NCBI GenBank assembly: GCA_903859055.1
Contig: CAIOLC010000302.1
Location: 1 to 46,821, forward strand
DNA: 46,821 bases
Source: an uncultured Chlorobiaceae bacterium
GTDB lineage: Bacteria > Bacteroidota > Chlorobiia > Chlorobiales > Chlorobiaceae
Reading direction: 5' to 3'
Shown: positions 1-6,852 of the stretch, piece after piece
How the letters are laid out: the number at the start of each line of letters is the position of its first letter
Numbering within the stretch: the stretch's first letter is position 1
Translations under genes and position numbers: made by a program
The notes under the pieces: model-generated
Told to the model about the DNA's origin: nothing
The model's input: the letters and a program-made list of their open reading frames with translations, nothing else
The model's database searches: none

Positions 1-109
1 ACTCTGCTTTACTTTCAAATTCTTCTTTTTTTGCATGTACATGAATTGGTTCATGCTCGTTTGAGTAGAAAAAAATCAGGATTCCAAAGTAATCATAAAT
101 TTTTGGCAT
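1..109 (-). CDS. DUF4160 family protein, cut by window edge
   Basis: The reading frame starts at an ATG at 109 and stays open for 36 codons to the window edge, so the C-terminal part is missing. The visible protein begins MPKIYDYFGILIFFYSNEHE and continues with PIHVH. This is the conserved N-terminal pattern of DUF4160 proteins: a short hydrophobic strand, then acidic residues followed by P-x-H-x-H. Function is unknown; members often sit beside a DUF2442 gene and close to toxin-antitoxin loci. Here it follows a truncated PIN toxin by 16 bases in the same direction, so it may have replaced the 3' half of that toxin gene. Confidence 0.6.
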   Translation of the reverse strand, partial: MPKIYDYFGILIFFYSNEHEPIHVHAKKEEFESKAE

Positions 110-125
110 TTTATAATTATCTCTT

Positions 126-344
126 TTAAACAATTTGGAGTAAATCTTCAATAAGCAGTAATGTTTGTTCACGCCCTTTTTCTTTCCGAGCAATATAATA
201 GAGGTATGTAATTGTTGTTGCCGACATAAACAAATCAATAGCAGCAAATTTTGCCGCAACAAAAACTTGTTCCGAAAATTCAGCAAAGGGTGCACGATTT
301 AATATAATATTCAACAATACGTTTGTATCAATCAAGATGTTCAT
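126..344 (-). pseudogene. PIN-domain toxin, 3'-truncated
   Basis: The 72-residue product opens with MNILIDTNVLLNIILNR, the first strand of a PIN nuclease domain with the early catalytic Asp (residue 6). It continues with the SATTITYLYYIARK helix typical of VapC-like toxins. Full PIN toxins are about 130-145 residues and carry two more acidic residues in the second half; these are absent because a TAA stop follows LLQIV. The next gene (DUF4160) starts 17 bases further on, so the missing half has been deleted, not merely frameshifted. Its start overlaps the stop of the antitoxin-like gene by ATGA, the usual coupling in such modules. It is probably non-functional. Confidence 0.65.
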
Positions 345-610
345 TGGTATTTTTGATGCAAATATTGATGTCTTGCGCTATCTGCGTCTACGCCTTTAAG
401 TGCGCCTTTCCACTTTTTCAAAAATATATCAATAGCTTGAGATTTTGATGCGCACTGTTCAACGGAATAAATGTCTTTTGAAGAGAGAAATTCCCCTTTT
501 TGTTTATCAGGTTCATCTGATGCCAAATCTTGAACCAGAATCTGTATCAAATGATATTTTTCTTGACGAGAAAGTGTGTGAATTTCTGTCTTTAATGTTA
601 CTGGAATCAT
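341..610 (-). CDS. Putative antitoxin partner of the PIN gene
   Basis: An 89-residue, charged, soluble protein. Residues 12-34 (TLSRQEKYHLIQILVQDLAS) form the helix seen in small antitoxins of PIN modules in cyanobacteria and Chlorobi, where 'LS.EEK..LIQ.L..EL' recurs. It overlaps the downstream PIN fragment by 4 bases (ATGA), which supports the pairing. The C-terminal half (residues 45-89) should be the toxin-binding part but has no motif I can name. Its start overlaps the stop of a ParE-like remnant in the same ATGA fashion. With the toxin truncated, this gene may be an orphan. Function is inferred from context. Confidence 0.5.
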   Translation of the reverse strand: MIPVTLKTEIHTLSRQEKYHLIQILVQDLASDEPDKQKGEFLSSKDIYSVEQCASKSQAIDIFLKKWKGALKGVDADSARHQYLHQKYQ

Positions 611-705
611 AGTAATATTTCTTTATATTTTCGGTACGTGGCAATCAAGAGTATTGATTCAAACATTTTAAGCTGTGCTTCGGGATGAAAGCGAAGGTAT
701 TTCAC
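607..705 (-). pseudogene. ParE/RelE-type toxin remnant
   Basis: A 32-codon frame starting with GTG reads VKYLRFHPEAQLKMFESI and then loses resemblance to any family before its stop. The opening matches the N-terminus of plasmid-stabilisation (ParE/RelE) toxins, which typically begin with a short strand followed by 'HPEA...E...AI.WYE'. Those proteins are about 95-105 residues, so two thirds is missing. It overlaps the stop of the upstream antitoxin pseudogene (ATGTGA), the normal arrangement of this pair. It probably marks a deletion that brought the next toxin-antitoxin pair up against it. Confidence 0.5.
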
Positions 706-938
706 ATCAAATCCTCAAAGGCTTGCTCAAAAACTTGCTCTCCCTGATGCAATTTCACTTTCTCGCATTCAATCTCATGGCAGCGCTGAACGATCTCCTA
801 TTGCCATTTGGCAGAAAGCTGAAAGTCAGGTTCCGCATCAAGGCTTTCCAGTAAACGTTCAGCAATGAATGCCCTTGCGGGATGGGATAGATGCAAAGCT
901 GCATCAAGAACTTGTGTTGCCTTTACCTCAACATTCAT
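702..938 (-). pseudogene. Addiction-module antitoxin (TIGR02574-like) with internal stop
   Basis: Reading from the ATG at 938, the frame gives a 46-residue segment with LDAALHLSHPARAFIAERLL and ESLDAEP. A TAG codon follows, and the frame stays open for 31 more codons ending EQAFEDLM. The whole 78-codon length, the 'L...R..IAE.LLESLD' helix and the C-terminal 'G...V..EQAFEDL' match small antitoxins of the Unstab_antitox/TIGR02574 family that precede ParE-type toxins. The amber codon falls after SAKWQ, where the family normally continues with 'W..E...R..E.E.GKV'. Together with the truncated partner this argues for a decayed module. Confidence 0.6.
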
Positions 939-973
939 AGTTGTCTCACTGTTACTAAAGTTTTATTAATAAT

Positions 974-1000
974 AGTATAGCTCGAATGGTATTGTATCAA
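974..1000 (-). promoter_or_regulatory. Possible sigma-70-type promoter of the toxin-antitoxin patch
   Basis: On the minus strand TTGATA (995-1000) is followed after 15 bases by TATACT (974-979), 36 bases before the antitoxin ATG at 938. A shifted TACTAT gives 17-base spacing. Both hexamers are close to consensus and the surroundings are AT-rich. There is no direct evidence of use. Confidence 0.3.
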
Positions 1001-1150
1001 GATTGTTGAAATTTTGCTGAAAAGAAAAAAATATTTTTCAAGGCAATGTCTGTGATATGATTGTAACCCAAAAAATATAGAGTTACCGTAGTAGTATTCT
1101 GCGTTTTCGAGTTTGGGCAGTGTTGTGGGATGTGCTGGCCAACACCCTCT

Positions 1151-1591
1151 TTATCTGACGTTGAAAAACCATTTTTTGCTGGTGACAAGTTGTTGCTGCT
1201 GCTTGAGATCAACTCTTGTGAACCACACGCCTTTGAAGGGAATCGTGGGGGTTGCCTGGTAGATACCCGGAGCCAGTTGACGCATGGTCATTGTCGAGTC
1301 GAAACGGGTGGTGGAGAGGTTGCCGATGAAGAGGGAGAGATCGCCCGTTTCGAGCGGTTTGCCGTGCGATGTGGCCTTGAGTCGAATGATGTTGTATCCC
1401 CTTTTCAGTGAATCCGGCTTGCTCACCTCAACAGCAAGCTGCTTTTCGGCAGCTTTCGACTGAAAATAACCCTTGCTGCTTTCGTAATAGTTGCTCTCAA
1501 CCAACCCTTCAGCATCCCTGAAGGCGACATAGATGCCACTCCCCATGGCAAAAAAGAAGAGCGGGTAGATGATATAAAAAAAGAGCTTCAT
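1151..1591 (-). CDS. ccoH: FixH/CcoH-like cbb3 oxidase accessory protein
   Basis: A 146-residue protein with one N-terminal membrane segment (about residues 3-24). A periplasmic domain follows, beginning with the FixH hallmark RDAEGLVESNYYE, in which the chain leaves the membrane and meets an acidic/Tyr motif. FixH/CcoH proteins assist assembly or stability of cbb3-type cytochrome c oxidase in the cytoplasmic membrane. The gene is the last of the ccoNOQPGH operon and overlaps ccoG by four bases (ATGA), indicating translational coupling. Length is normal for the family. No terminator with a T-run is visible after its stop. Confidence 0.8.
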   Translation of the reverse strand: MKLFFYIIYPLFFFAMGSGIYVAFRDAEGLVESNYYESSKGYFQSKAAEKQLAVEVSKPDSLKRGYNIIRLKATSHGKPLETGDLSLFIGNLSTTRFDSTMTMRQLAPGIYQATPTIPFKGVWFTRVDLKQQQQLVTSKKWFFNVR

Positions 1592-2691
1592 AAAAATCCG
1601 GCCTCTCTGTTTATTGAGATGGAACGCCCCGAAATGGTCAGGTGAAGGTGCTCAAGCTTGCTGTTTGCCTTGACCAGAATACGACCATGAATGGCGGAGA
1701 ATGGTTTCAGCCGAAGCGTGTGCTCTCCAAGAAGGGTAACATTGTCGGGTGACGACAGTTCCAGCATGCGCTCCTCTCCGCTGTTGTTATGGATGCTGTA
1801 GGAGTAACGGTTCAACCCTGAGGGGAGCGTGGCGTTGTCGCGGGTCACCAGAAAATCAACCGCCGGGCGGCTCCAGATCAGCACCAGAAGCGTGCTTGCC
1901 GCCACTGCGGCAGCGCCTCCCAGCCAAAAGGTTTTGGGGCGGAGTATCTTGCCTTTGTAGTTCGGAAAAGGGGGAATATGTTTTCTTGCGGTTTTTTCGA
2001 CGCAGGCATCAATACACTCGGCACAGGCAATGCAGGCGGTGCTCAACCCCTGTTTGATGTCAATGCCGACCGGGCACACCTTGACGCAGGCATCACACTT
2101 CATGCAGTCACGATCTCGTGAAACATCATACTCGATGATGAGGGTATCTTTATCAAAAAAGAGATTCTGCAGCATCGCGTAGGGGCAGATGGACATGCAG
2201 AACTTTCTGCCGAGAAAAGCCAGCTCCAGAGAGACGACTGCCCAGAGCACAAGAAAAAAGGCGGTGATGGTGGGCGACACAAAAAGCACCCTGAATGTCT
2301 CTGCAGGTGGAATAAAGTACCAGATCATGGTGAGGGAGACCAGAGCAGAGAGGAAGATCAGGAGCAGCTTTTCAACCTTTCGAGCCAGTTTTTTCCCAAA
2401 GAGTCTGGCGAGCCCCTCACCAAAATCAAGCAGCACCGTCTGAGGGCAGAGCCATCCGCACCAGACTCGCCCGAGAATGATGGTAACAAAGCCTATGAGC
2501 AGGAGAAAAAAGAGAGCAGCAGCAAGAACGAGATAAAACTCCCTCATCCAGATCACTGAGCCGAAGAGATGGAGTTTGAGCGTTGGAATATCGAACCGTA
2601 ACGCACTTTCGCCATTGACGGTGACGAAGGGCAGGCCGGTGACGATGATGGCCTGCAGAAGTTCAAGAGCAGTTCGGTATTTTTTCCACAA
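1588..2691 (-). CDS. ccoG: CcoG/FixG-type membrane ferredoxin-like protein
   Basis: A 367-residue polytopic protein with at least four membrane segments before residue 170. The conserved CGWLCPQ motif precedes two [4Fe-4S] motifs, CMKCDACVKVCP and CIACAECIDAC, then a further membrane segment and a periplasmic Ig-like C-terminus. CcoG is required for cbb3 oxidase biogenesis; work on the proteobacterial protein assigns it Cu(II) reduction during copper delivery. It is shorter than the usual roughly 470 residues, mainly at the N-terminus. The start appears to be TTG at 2691, with GGAG nine bases upstream; an ATT codon three bases earlier is equally well placed. It lies 27 bases after ccoP and overlaps ccoH. 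Confidence 0.9.
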   Translation of the reverse strand: MWKKYRTALELLQAIIVTGLPFVTVNGESALRFDIPTLKLHLFGSVIWMREFYLVLAAALFFLLLIGFVTIILGRVWCGWLCPQTVLLDFGEGLARLFGKKLARKVEKLLLIFLSALVSLTMIWYFIPPAETFRVLFVSPTITAFFLVLWAVVSLELAFLGRKFCMSICPYAMLQNLFFDKDTLIIEYDVSRDRDCMKCDACVKVCPVGIDIKQGLSTACIACAECIDACVEKTARKHIPPFPNYKGKILRPKTFWLGGAAAVAASTLLVLIWSRPAVDFLVTRDNATLPSGLNRYSYSIHNNSGEERMLELSSPDNVTLLGEHTLRLKPFSAIHGRILVKANSKLEHLHLTISGRSISINREAGFL

Positions 2692-2718
2692 AATGGCTGA
2701 CTCCGGAGTTGGTGAGCA

Positions 2719-3180
2719 TTACTTGTTTCTGAGGGTTTCCAGAAAAGCGATCACCTTGCTGATCTTGTCGGCACCAATCTGCGGAAGGAATGAAGGCATC
2801 CCCCCTGGCCGTCCTTTGGTAATAGTTTCAAAAAGAATTGCTTTGGTAGAGCCATACTTCAGGGTAGGGGCGGTAAGATTTGGGCCAATCAGCCCTTTGG
2901 CATCAGCATTATGACAGGGGGCGCAGGTGTTGGCAAAAATCTCCTTGCCATCCTCAATGGCTTCGTGATTTCCTGAATAGTCCGTTACGGCAACGGCACT
3001 CTCTGTTTTCTGAGCTGCAGCCATCTCTTTATCGAACTCCTTGTACACAGACCAGTTGGAGAGCGCAGGGGTATAGGAGGCGATGTAGCCGATCATGCAG
3101 ATAATTCCAACAATGAAAAAGAAGATCCATCCTTTGGGAATACTGTTGTGGCCATCCTGTGGTTCCGGGGTATCATGCAT
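2719..3180 (-). CDS. ccoP: cbb3 oxidase subunit III, monoheme CcoP
   Basis: A 153-residue protein with an N-terminal membrane anchor (about residues 17-37) and one cytochrome c domain carrying CAPCH (heme attachment) and a distal GGMPSF methionine ligand. CcoP passes electrons from soluble cytochromes to the CcoO/CcoN core at the outer face of the membrane. Classical CcoP is about 300 residues with two CxxCH motifs; here only one exists, so this is the short monoheme form. The start ATG has a good Shine-Dalgarno (TGGAG, 6-8 bases upstream). Position between ccoQ and ccoG fixes the identity despite the small size. Confidence 0.88.
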   Translation of the reverse strand: MHDTPEPQDGHNSIPKGWIFFFIVGIICMIGYIASYTPALSNWSVYKEFDKEMAAAQKTESAVAVTDYSGNHEAIEDGKEIFANTCAPCHNADAKGLIGPNLTAPTLKYGSTKAILFETITKGRPGGMPSFLPQIGADKISKVIAFLETLRNK

Positions 3181-3211
3181 GATTCATCTCCATTTCGGTC
3201 GGTTCAGTTGT

Positions 3212-3340
3212 TCATTTATCATCGTCAAGCATTCGGTGTTTGGGCCCCTCAATCCGCTCTTTTCTTTTCGGGTTGAAGTAGTAAAAGATTATTCCTGCCA
3301 TAACCAGAGCAAGCAGCGAGGTGAAGAGAAAGTATCCCAT
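3212..3340 (-). CDS. ccoQ: cbb3 oxidase small subunit CcoQ
   Basis: A 42-residue protein, MGYFLFTSLLALVMAGIIFY followed by YFNPKRKERIEG, consisting of one membrane helix (about residues 3-22) and a positively charged cytoplasmic tail. This is the pattern of CcoQ/FixQ, which stabilises the association of CcoP with the core complex. The gene fills the gap between ccoO (12 bases away) and ccoP (31 bases away), exactly where ccoQ occurs in canonical ccoNOQP operons. It is easily missed because of its length. Confidence 0.8.
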   Translation of the reverse strand: MGYFLFTSLLALVMAGIIFYYFNPKRKERIEGPKHRMLDDDK

Positions 3341-3352
3341 AGTCTGACGAGG

Positions 3353-4024
3353 TTATTGATTCTTCTCTATACTCTTGACATCCCTTCCGAGCTTCTGGAC
3401 ATAGGCCACCAGGGCATCCATCTCTGTCAGCTCTTTGCGCAGTTCCGGAGGAGTGACGACGTTACGACTCTCTTTCGAGGGGTAATTTTCATCAGCCACT
3501 TTAGCGCGATACTCCTCAAGCTGCTGCTTCACCATCGCCTCGGTGTATCCATAGCCAAGCACAGTGGTTTTTTTGAAGGAGTAGCTGGTATCGAGCCGAT
3601 TCTTTGCAAGCCAGAAATAGGGGGGCATATTTGACTTTTCAAACATTCCTTGTGGTCTCTTGAAGTGCGTGTAATGCCATGAATCAGGATACTTTCCCCC
3701 GACCCGGTTCAGATCGGGGCCGGTGCGCTTTGAGCCCCAGAGAAATGGTCGGTCATAGGCGAACTCCTCAGGTTTCGAGTACTCACCATAGCGAAGCACC
3801 TCTGTCCGCAGTGGCCGCACCGTCTGGGTATGGCAGTTATTACACCCTTCACGCATATAGATATCGCGCCCCTCCTGTTCAACAGCCGTGTAGGGTTTGA
3901 TGTATGCGCTGACAGGTTGTGTCGAAGGCATAAAGAGAGGAATAAAAACGGTGACCGTGGTACCAATCAGGATGACAGCGGCTGAAAGGATGGCAAAAAC
4001 AACCGGTTTTGAAGTGATTCCCAT
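3353..4024 (-). CDS. ccoO: cbb3 oxidase subunit II, CcoO
   Basis: A 223-residue monoheme cytochrome c with an N-terminal membrane anchor (about residues 8-32). The heme motif CNNCHTQTVRPL is the diagnostic CcoO/FixO sequence, and a downstream GPDLNRVGGKYP segment and conserved Met (SNMPPYF) supply the distal ligand. It takes electrons to the CcoN heme-copper centre on the periplasmic side. Length is normal. It starts 15 bases after ccoN and is followed by ccoQ, so it belongs to the same transcript. Confidence 0.95.
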   Translation of the reverse strand: MGITSKPVVFAILSAAVILIGTTVTVFIPLFMPSTQPVSAYIKPYTAVEQEGRDIYMREGCNNCHTQTVRPLRTEVLRYGEYSKPEEFAYDRPFLWGSKRTGPDLNRVGGKYPDSWHYTHFKRPQGMFEKSNMPPYFWLAKNRLDTSYSFKKTTVLGYGYTEAMVKQQLEEYRAKVADENYPSKESRNVVTPPELRKELTEMDALVAYVQKLGRDVKSIEKNQ

Positions 4025-4039
4025 GATGGCAGCTCCTGT

Positions 4040-5446
4040 TTATAAAATTGACGGTGACGCTTTTCCCGGCTCTTGCTTCTGGCGGACGGTCATGACCAGA
4101 TTCCAGGCAAAAATAAGTATCCCGACAAAGAAGATGACCCCTGCTCCGAAGCGGATCTGATAGTAGGGGTAGAGTGAGGCAACCGTATCAAGAAAATTGT
4201 ACATGAGCGATCCATCGGGATTTGTTGCCTTCCACATGGCACCCTGCTGAATTCCGGCAATCCACATCGCCGATGTCCAGACGATCTGGCCAACCATCAT
4301 CAGCCAGAAATGGATGTTTGCAAGCTTGACACTGTAAATCTCCCTGTCGTAGATACGGGGAATCATGTAGTAGAAGGAGGCTGAAATGATCATGGTTACC
4401 CAGCCCATAGTCCCCATGTGGACATGGCCCGGAACCCAGTCGGTGTAGTGAAAGAAGGCACTCAGGGTTCTTAGCCCCTGAAGTGGCCCCTGAAGGGTCT
4501 GAAGCCCGTAAAAGGTGATGCCTGCAATAAAGAACTTGACCAGATAGTTGGTGCGCATCTGATCCCAGTTGCCATTGAGGGTGTAGTAGCCGTTGACGAC
4601 CGATCCCCACGATGGCGCAATCATAAAGAGGCTGAATCCCATAGCCACCGTCTGGAGCCACTCGGGCAACGGGCTGAGCATGAGATGGTGGGCACCTGTC
4701 CAGAGATAGGCAAAGTTCAACGACCAGAATGAGACGATGGAGAGGCGATGGCTGTAGATCGGCAGGTTTGAGACCTTGGGAAGAAAATAGTAGAACATCG
4801 CAAGGATGGGAACCGTAAAGATAAATCCTACAACGTTATGGCCATACCACCACTCCACGTTGGCATCGTTTGCTCCTGAATAGATGGTATAGGACTTGAA
4901 GAGGGATATGGGGACTTCAAGGTTGTTGACGATATAGAGAATGGCAATGGCAACCGTCATGGCAATAATGTACCAGAGAGAGATGTACATCTGCTTCTCC
5001 TGCCGTTTAATCAGCGTCCCAAAGACGTTGATGGCAAACATCACCCAGAAGATAACAACCCCGATATCAATCGGCCACTCAAGTTCAGCATACTCTTTGG
5101 TGGTGTTCATGCCCGCAAAAAGGCTCAACGCTCCAAGGGCCAGTACCGTATTGAACAGGTAAAGATGTGCCTGGGCAAGCCGGGGAAAGGCAATCGGCGT
5201 TCTGGTCAGCCGTTGCAGCATGTAATAGGTCGCGGCAAAAATGGCTGCGAGGGAGAAACCGAGCCCCATTCCGTTCGTATGAACCACCCGAAGCCGTCCG
5301 AAGCTGAGCCAGGGGGTAAGATTCAGCGCCGGATTGAACATTTCGAAGGCAATCCAGAGGCCTACAGCCAAACCAACAAGCAGCCAGAAGAGTGCTGAAA
5401 AAGCAAAACCCCGGACCACCCTGTAGTTGTACCCTCCGTCGCTCAT
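4040..5446 (-). CDS. ccoN: cbb3-type cytochrome c oxidase subunit I, CcoN
   Basis: A 468-residue heme-copper oxidase core with about twelve membrane helices. Metal-ligand histidines are visible in HTNGMGLGF (low-spin heme), WWYGHNVVGF (CuB), the GAHHLMLSPLPEW pair (CuB) and the VPGHVHMGTMG motif (heme ligands). It reduces O2 to water at high affinity, pumping protons. It is first in the ccoNOQPGH order and starts at an ATG with a strong GGAGGAGAT ribosome site. The copper-ATPase and ccoS genes that often follow are not in the window. In a green sulfur bacterium such an oxidase would most likely act in O2 defence or microaerobic respiration; that role is inference. Confidence 0.96.
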   Translation of the reverse strand: MSDGGYNYRVVRGFAFSALFWLLVGLAVGLWIAFEMFNPALNLTPWLSFGRLRVVHTNGMGLGFSLAAIFAATYYMLQRLTRTPIAFPRLAQAHLYLFNTVLALGALSLFAGMNTTKEYAELEWPIDIGVVIFWVMFAINVFGTLIKRQEKQMYISLWYIIAMTVAIAILYIVNNLEVPISLFKSYTIYSGANDANVEWWYGHNVVGFIFTVPILAMFYYFLPKVSNLPIYSHRLSIVSFWSLNFAYLWTGAHHLMLSPLPEWLQTVAMGFSLFMIAPSWGSVVNGYYTLNGNWDQMRTNYLVKFFIAGITFYGLQTLQGPLQGLRTLSAFFHYTDWVPGHVHMGTMGWVTMIISASFYYMIPRIYDREIYSVKLANIHFWLMMVGQIVWTSAMWIAGIQQGAMWKATNPDGSLMYNFLDTVASLYPYYQIRFGAGVIFFVGILIFAWNLVMTVRQKQEPGKASPSIL

Positions 5447-5601
5447 ATCTCCTCCAGATCAGTTTATTTGGATTACAAAGGAAATGTTACAACAAGTTTT
5501 TCTCTCGACCAAGCCAAAAACTCTTGTTTGAACGGTAAAGATCGTGATAAAATCAAAGGAACAAAAAAAACTTTTATCTGTGAGTTATAATCGATGTATT
5601 T

Positions 5602-5782
5602 CTTGTCTGAACCATGATTCGCTTGATTCGCTTGATGACATGATGGGCCTGATAAGGAGTCTGATGGGTGAGTGACACCTTGTCAGAACCATGATTCGCT
5701 TGATAACTTGATGGGCATGATTGTTGTGATAAAAAAATCATGGTACATCCGATAATCATGCGAATCATGGTTCAAGACAAGG
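5602..5782. repeat. Dispersed intergenic repeat, two units
   Basis: This stretch fills most of the 355-base gap between ccoN and cydB. The motif CTGAACCATGATTCGCTTGAT occurs at about 5606 and, with CAGAACC, at 5683. The second copy is matched in inverted orientation at 5760-5780 (GCGAATCATGGTTCAAGAC), giving a unit with inverted ends. The interior is built of short TTGATTCGC/TTGATGAC-like repeats. No gene is visible in it. Related copies occur at 8283-8413 and 27632-27820. The remaining ccoN-proximal bases (5447-5600) must hold the cco promoter, but no box is convincing. Confidence 0.75.
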
Positions 5783-5801
5783 GTTGAATCGTGCTGTCTC
5801 T

Positions 5802-6815
5802 TCAGTACTCCAGCTCCGAATCCCCCGTCACGCGCTGCCTGAACACCCAGTAGCTCCATCCCTGATACATGATAATAATCGGTAAAAAAACTAGGGCGAC
5901 CACGGAGACAAGGCCGAGGGAGTAGGCTGATGATGAGCTGTTGTAGATGGTGAGGCTCCAGGGCGGGTTGAGGCTTGAGACCAGCAGGCGCGGGTAGAGA
6001 CCCATGAAGATGGTGATGGTGGAGAAGGCAATGGCGACGGAGGTCATGGCAAATGCCCATCCGGCAGCGTTTTTTTGCAGCAGAAAAATCACCGAGATGA
6101 GGGCCAGTACACTGAAAACCGGAATAATGCCGGGATTGACACCGAGGTGGCGGAAGAGGTCCGTTTCGATGGTGGTGTAAGCCATAAAGAGTATGCAGAG
6201 AAGTGTAGCCGGTGCCCAGAGCTTTTTGGCGAACTCCATCGCCCTCTCATGAAGCACACCGGTGGTTTTCAGGGTGAGAAATATGGCTCCGTGAAGGGTA
6301 AAAATCAAGGTTGCCGTGATGCCGCAGAGCAGGGCATAGGGGTTCAGCAGATTCAGGAGACCGCCGGTATAGTGCATGGAGCCATCCACCGGCACCCCCC
6401 GGATGAAATTGGCCAGGGCGATGCCCCAGAGGAGCGCAGGCACAACGCTTCCCCCGAAGATGCTCCAGTCCCAGAAGCTTCGCCATGCCGGGTTGTCGCG
6501 CTTGCTGCGGAACTCGAAGGCAACACCACGGAATATCAGGGCGACAAGCATGATCAGTACTGGCAGATAAAGGGCACTGAAGAGGGTGGCATACCAGTCC
6601 GGAAATGCCGCGAACATCCCGCTGGTGGCGGTAATCAGCCACACCTCATTGCCATCCCAGAAGGGGCCGATGGTGTTGATGATGGTGCGTCGCTGACGAT
6701 CATCACGGCTTATGAAGGGGAGCAGGATACCTACGCCGAAGTCGAACCCTTCGAGCACAAAAAAGCCGATAAAAAGAAAGGTGATGATGATAAACCAGAG
6801 TGTTTGCAAATCCAT
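5802..6815 (-). CDS. cydB: Cytochrome bd oxidase subunit II
   Basis: A 337-residue protein with eight or nine membrane helices. The N-terminus (FVLEGFDFGVGILLP) and the GPFWDGNEVWLI segment are signatures of CydB/CbdB. The subunit pairs with CydA to form the quinol:O2 oxidoreductase of the cytoplasmic membrane. It starts 37 bases after the cydA stop and is co-transcribed with it. Length matches the short CydB class. Downstream lies a dispersed repeat rather than an obvious terminator. No cydX-like small gene is visible after the stop. Confidence 0.95.
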   Translation of the reverse strand: MDLQTLWFIIITFLFIGFFVLEGFDFGVGILLPFISRDDRQRRTIINTIGPFWDGNEVWLITATSGMFAAFPDWYATLFSALYLPVLIMLVALIFRGVAFEFRSKRDNPAWRSFWDWSIFGGSVVPALLWGIALANFIRGVPVDGSMHYTGGLLNLLNPYALLCGITATLIFTLHGAIFLTLKTTGVLHERAMEFAKKLWAPATLLCILFMAYTTIETDLFRHLGVNPGIIPVFSVLALISVIFLLQKNAAGWAFAMTSVAIAFSTITIFMGLYPRLLVSSLNPPWSLTIYNSSSSAYSLGLVSVVALVFLPIIIMYQGWSYWVFRQRVTGDSELEY

Positions 6816-6852
6816 TGCTCATCGTTTTTTCAGGTTATTCAGGGGCTACACG

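Noticed and set aside
5530-5560. FNR-like palindrome TGAT-TTT-ATCA upstream of ccoN
   Set aside because: The half-site spacing is three instead of the four bases of FNR sites, so it is not convincing.
5602-5782. CRISPR array
   Set aside because: The repeats are few, unequally spaced and partly inverted, with no regular unique spacers and no cas genes.
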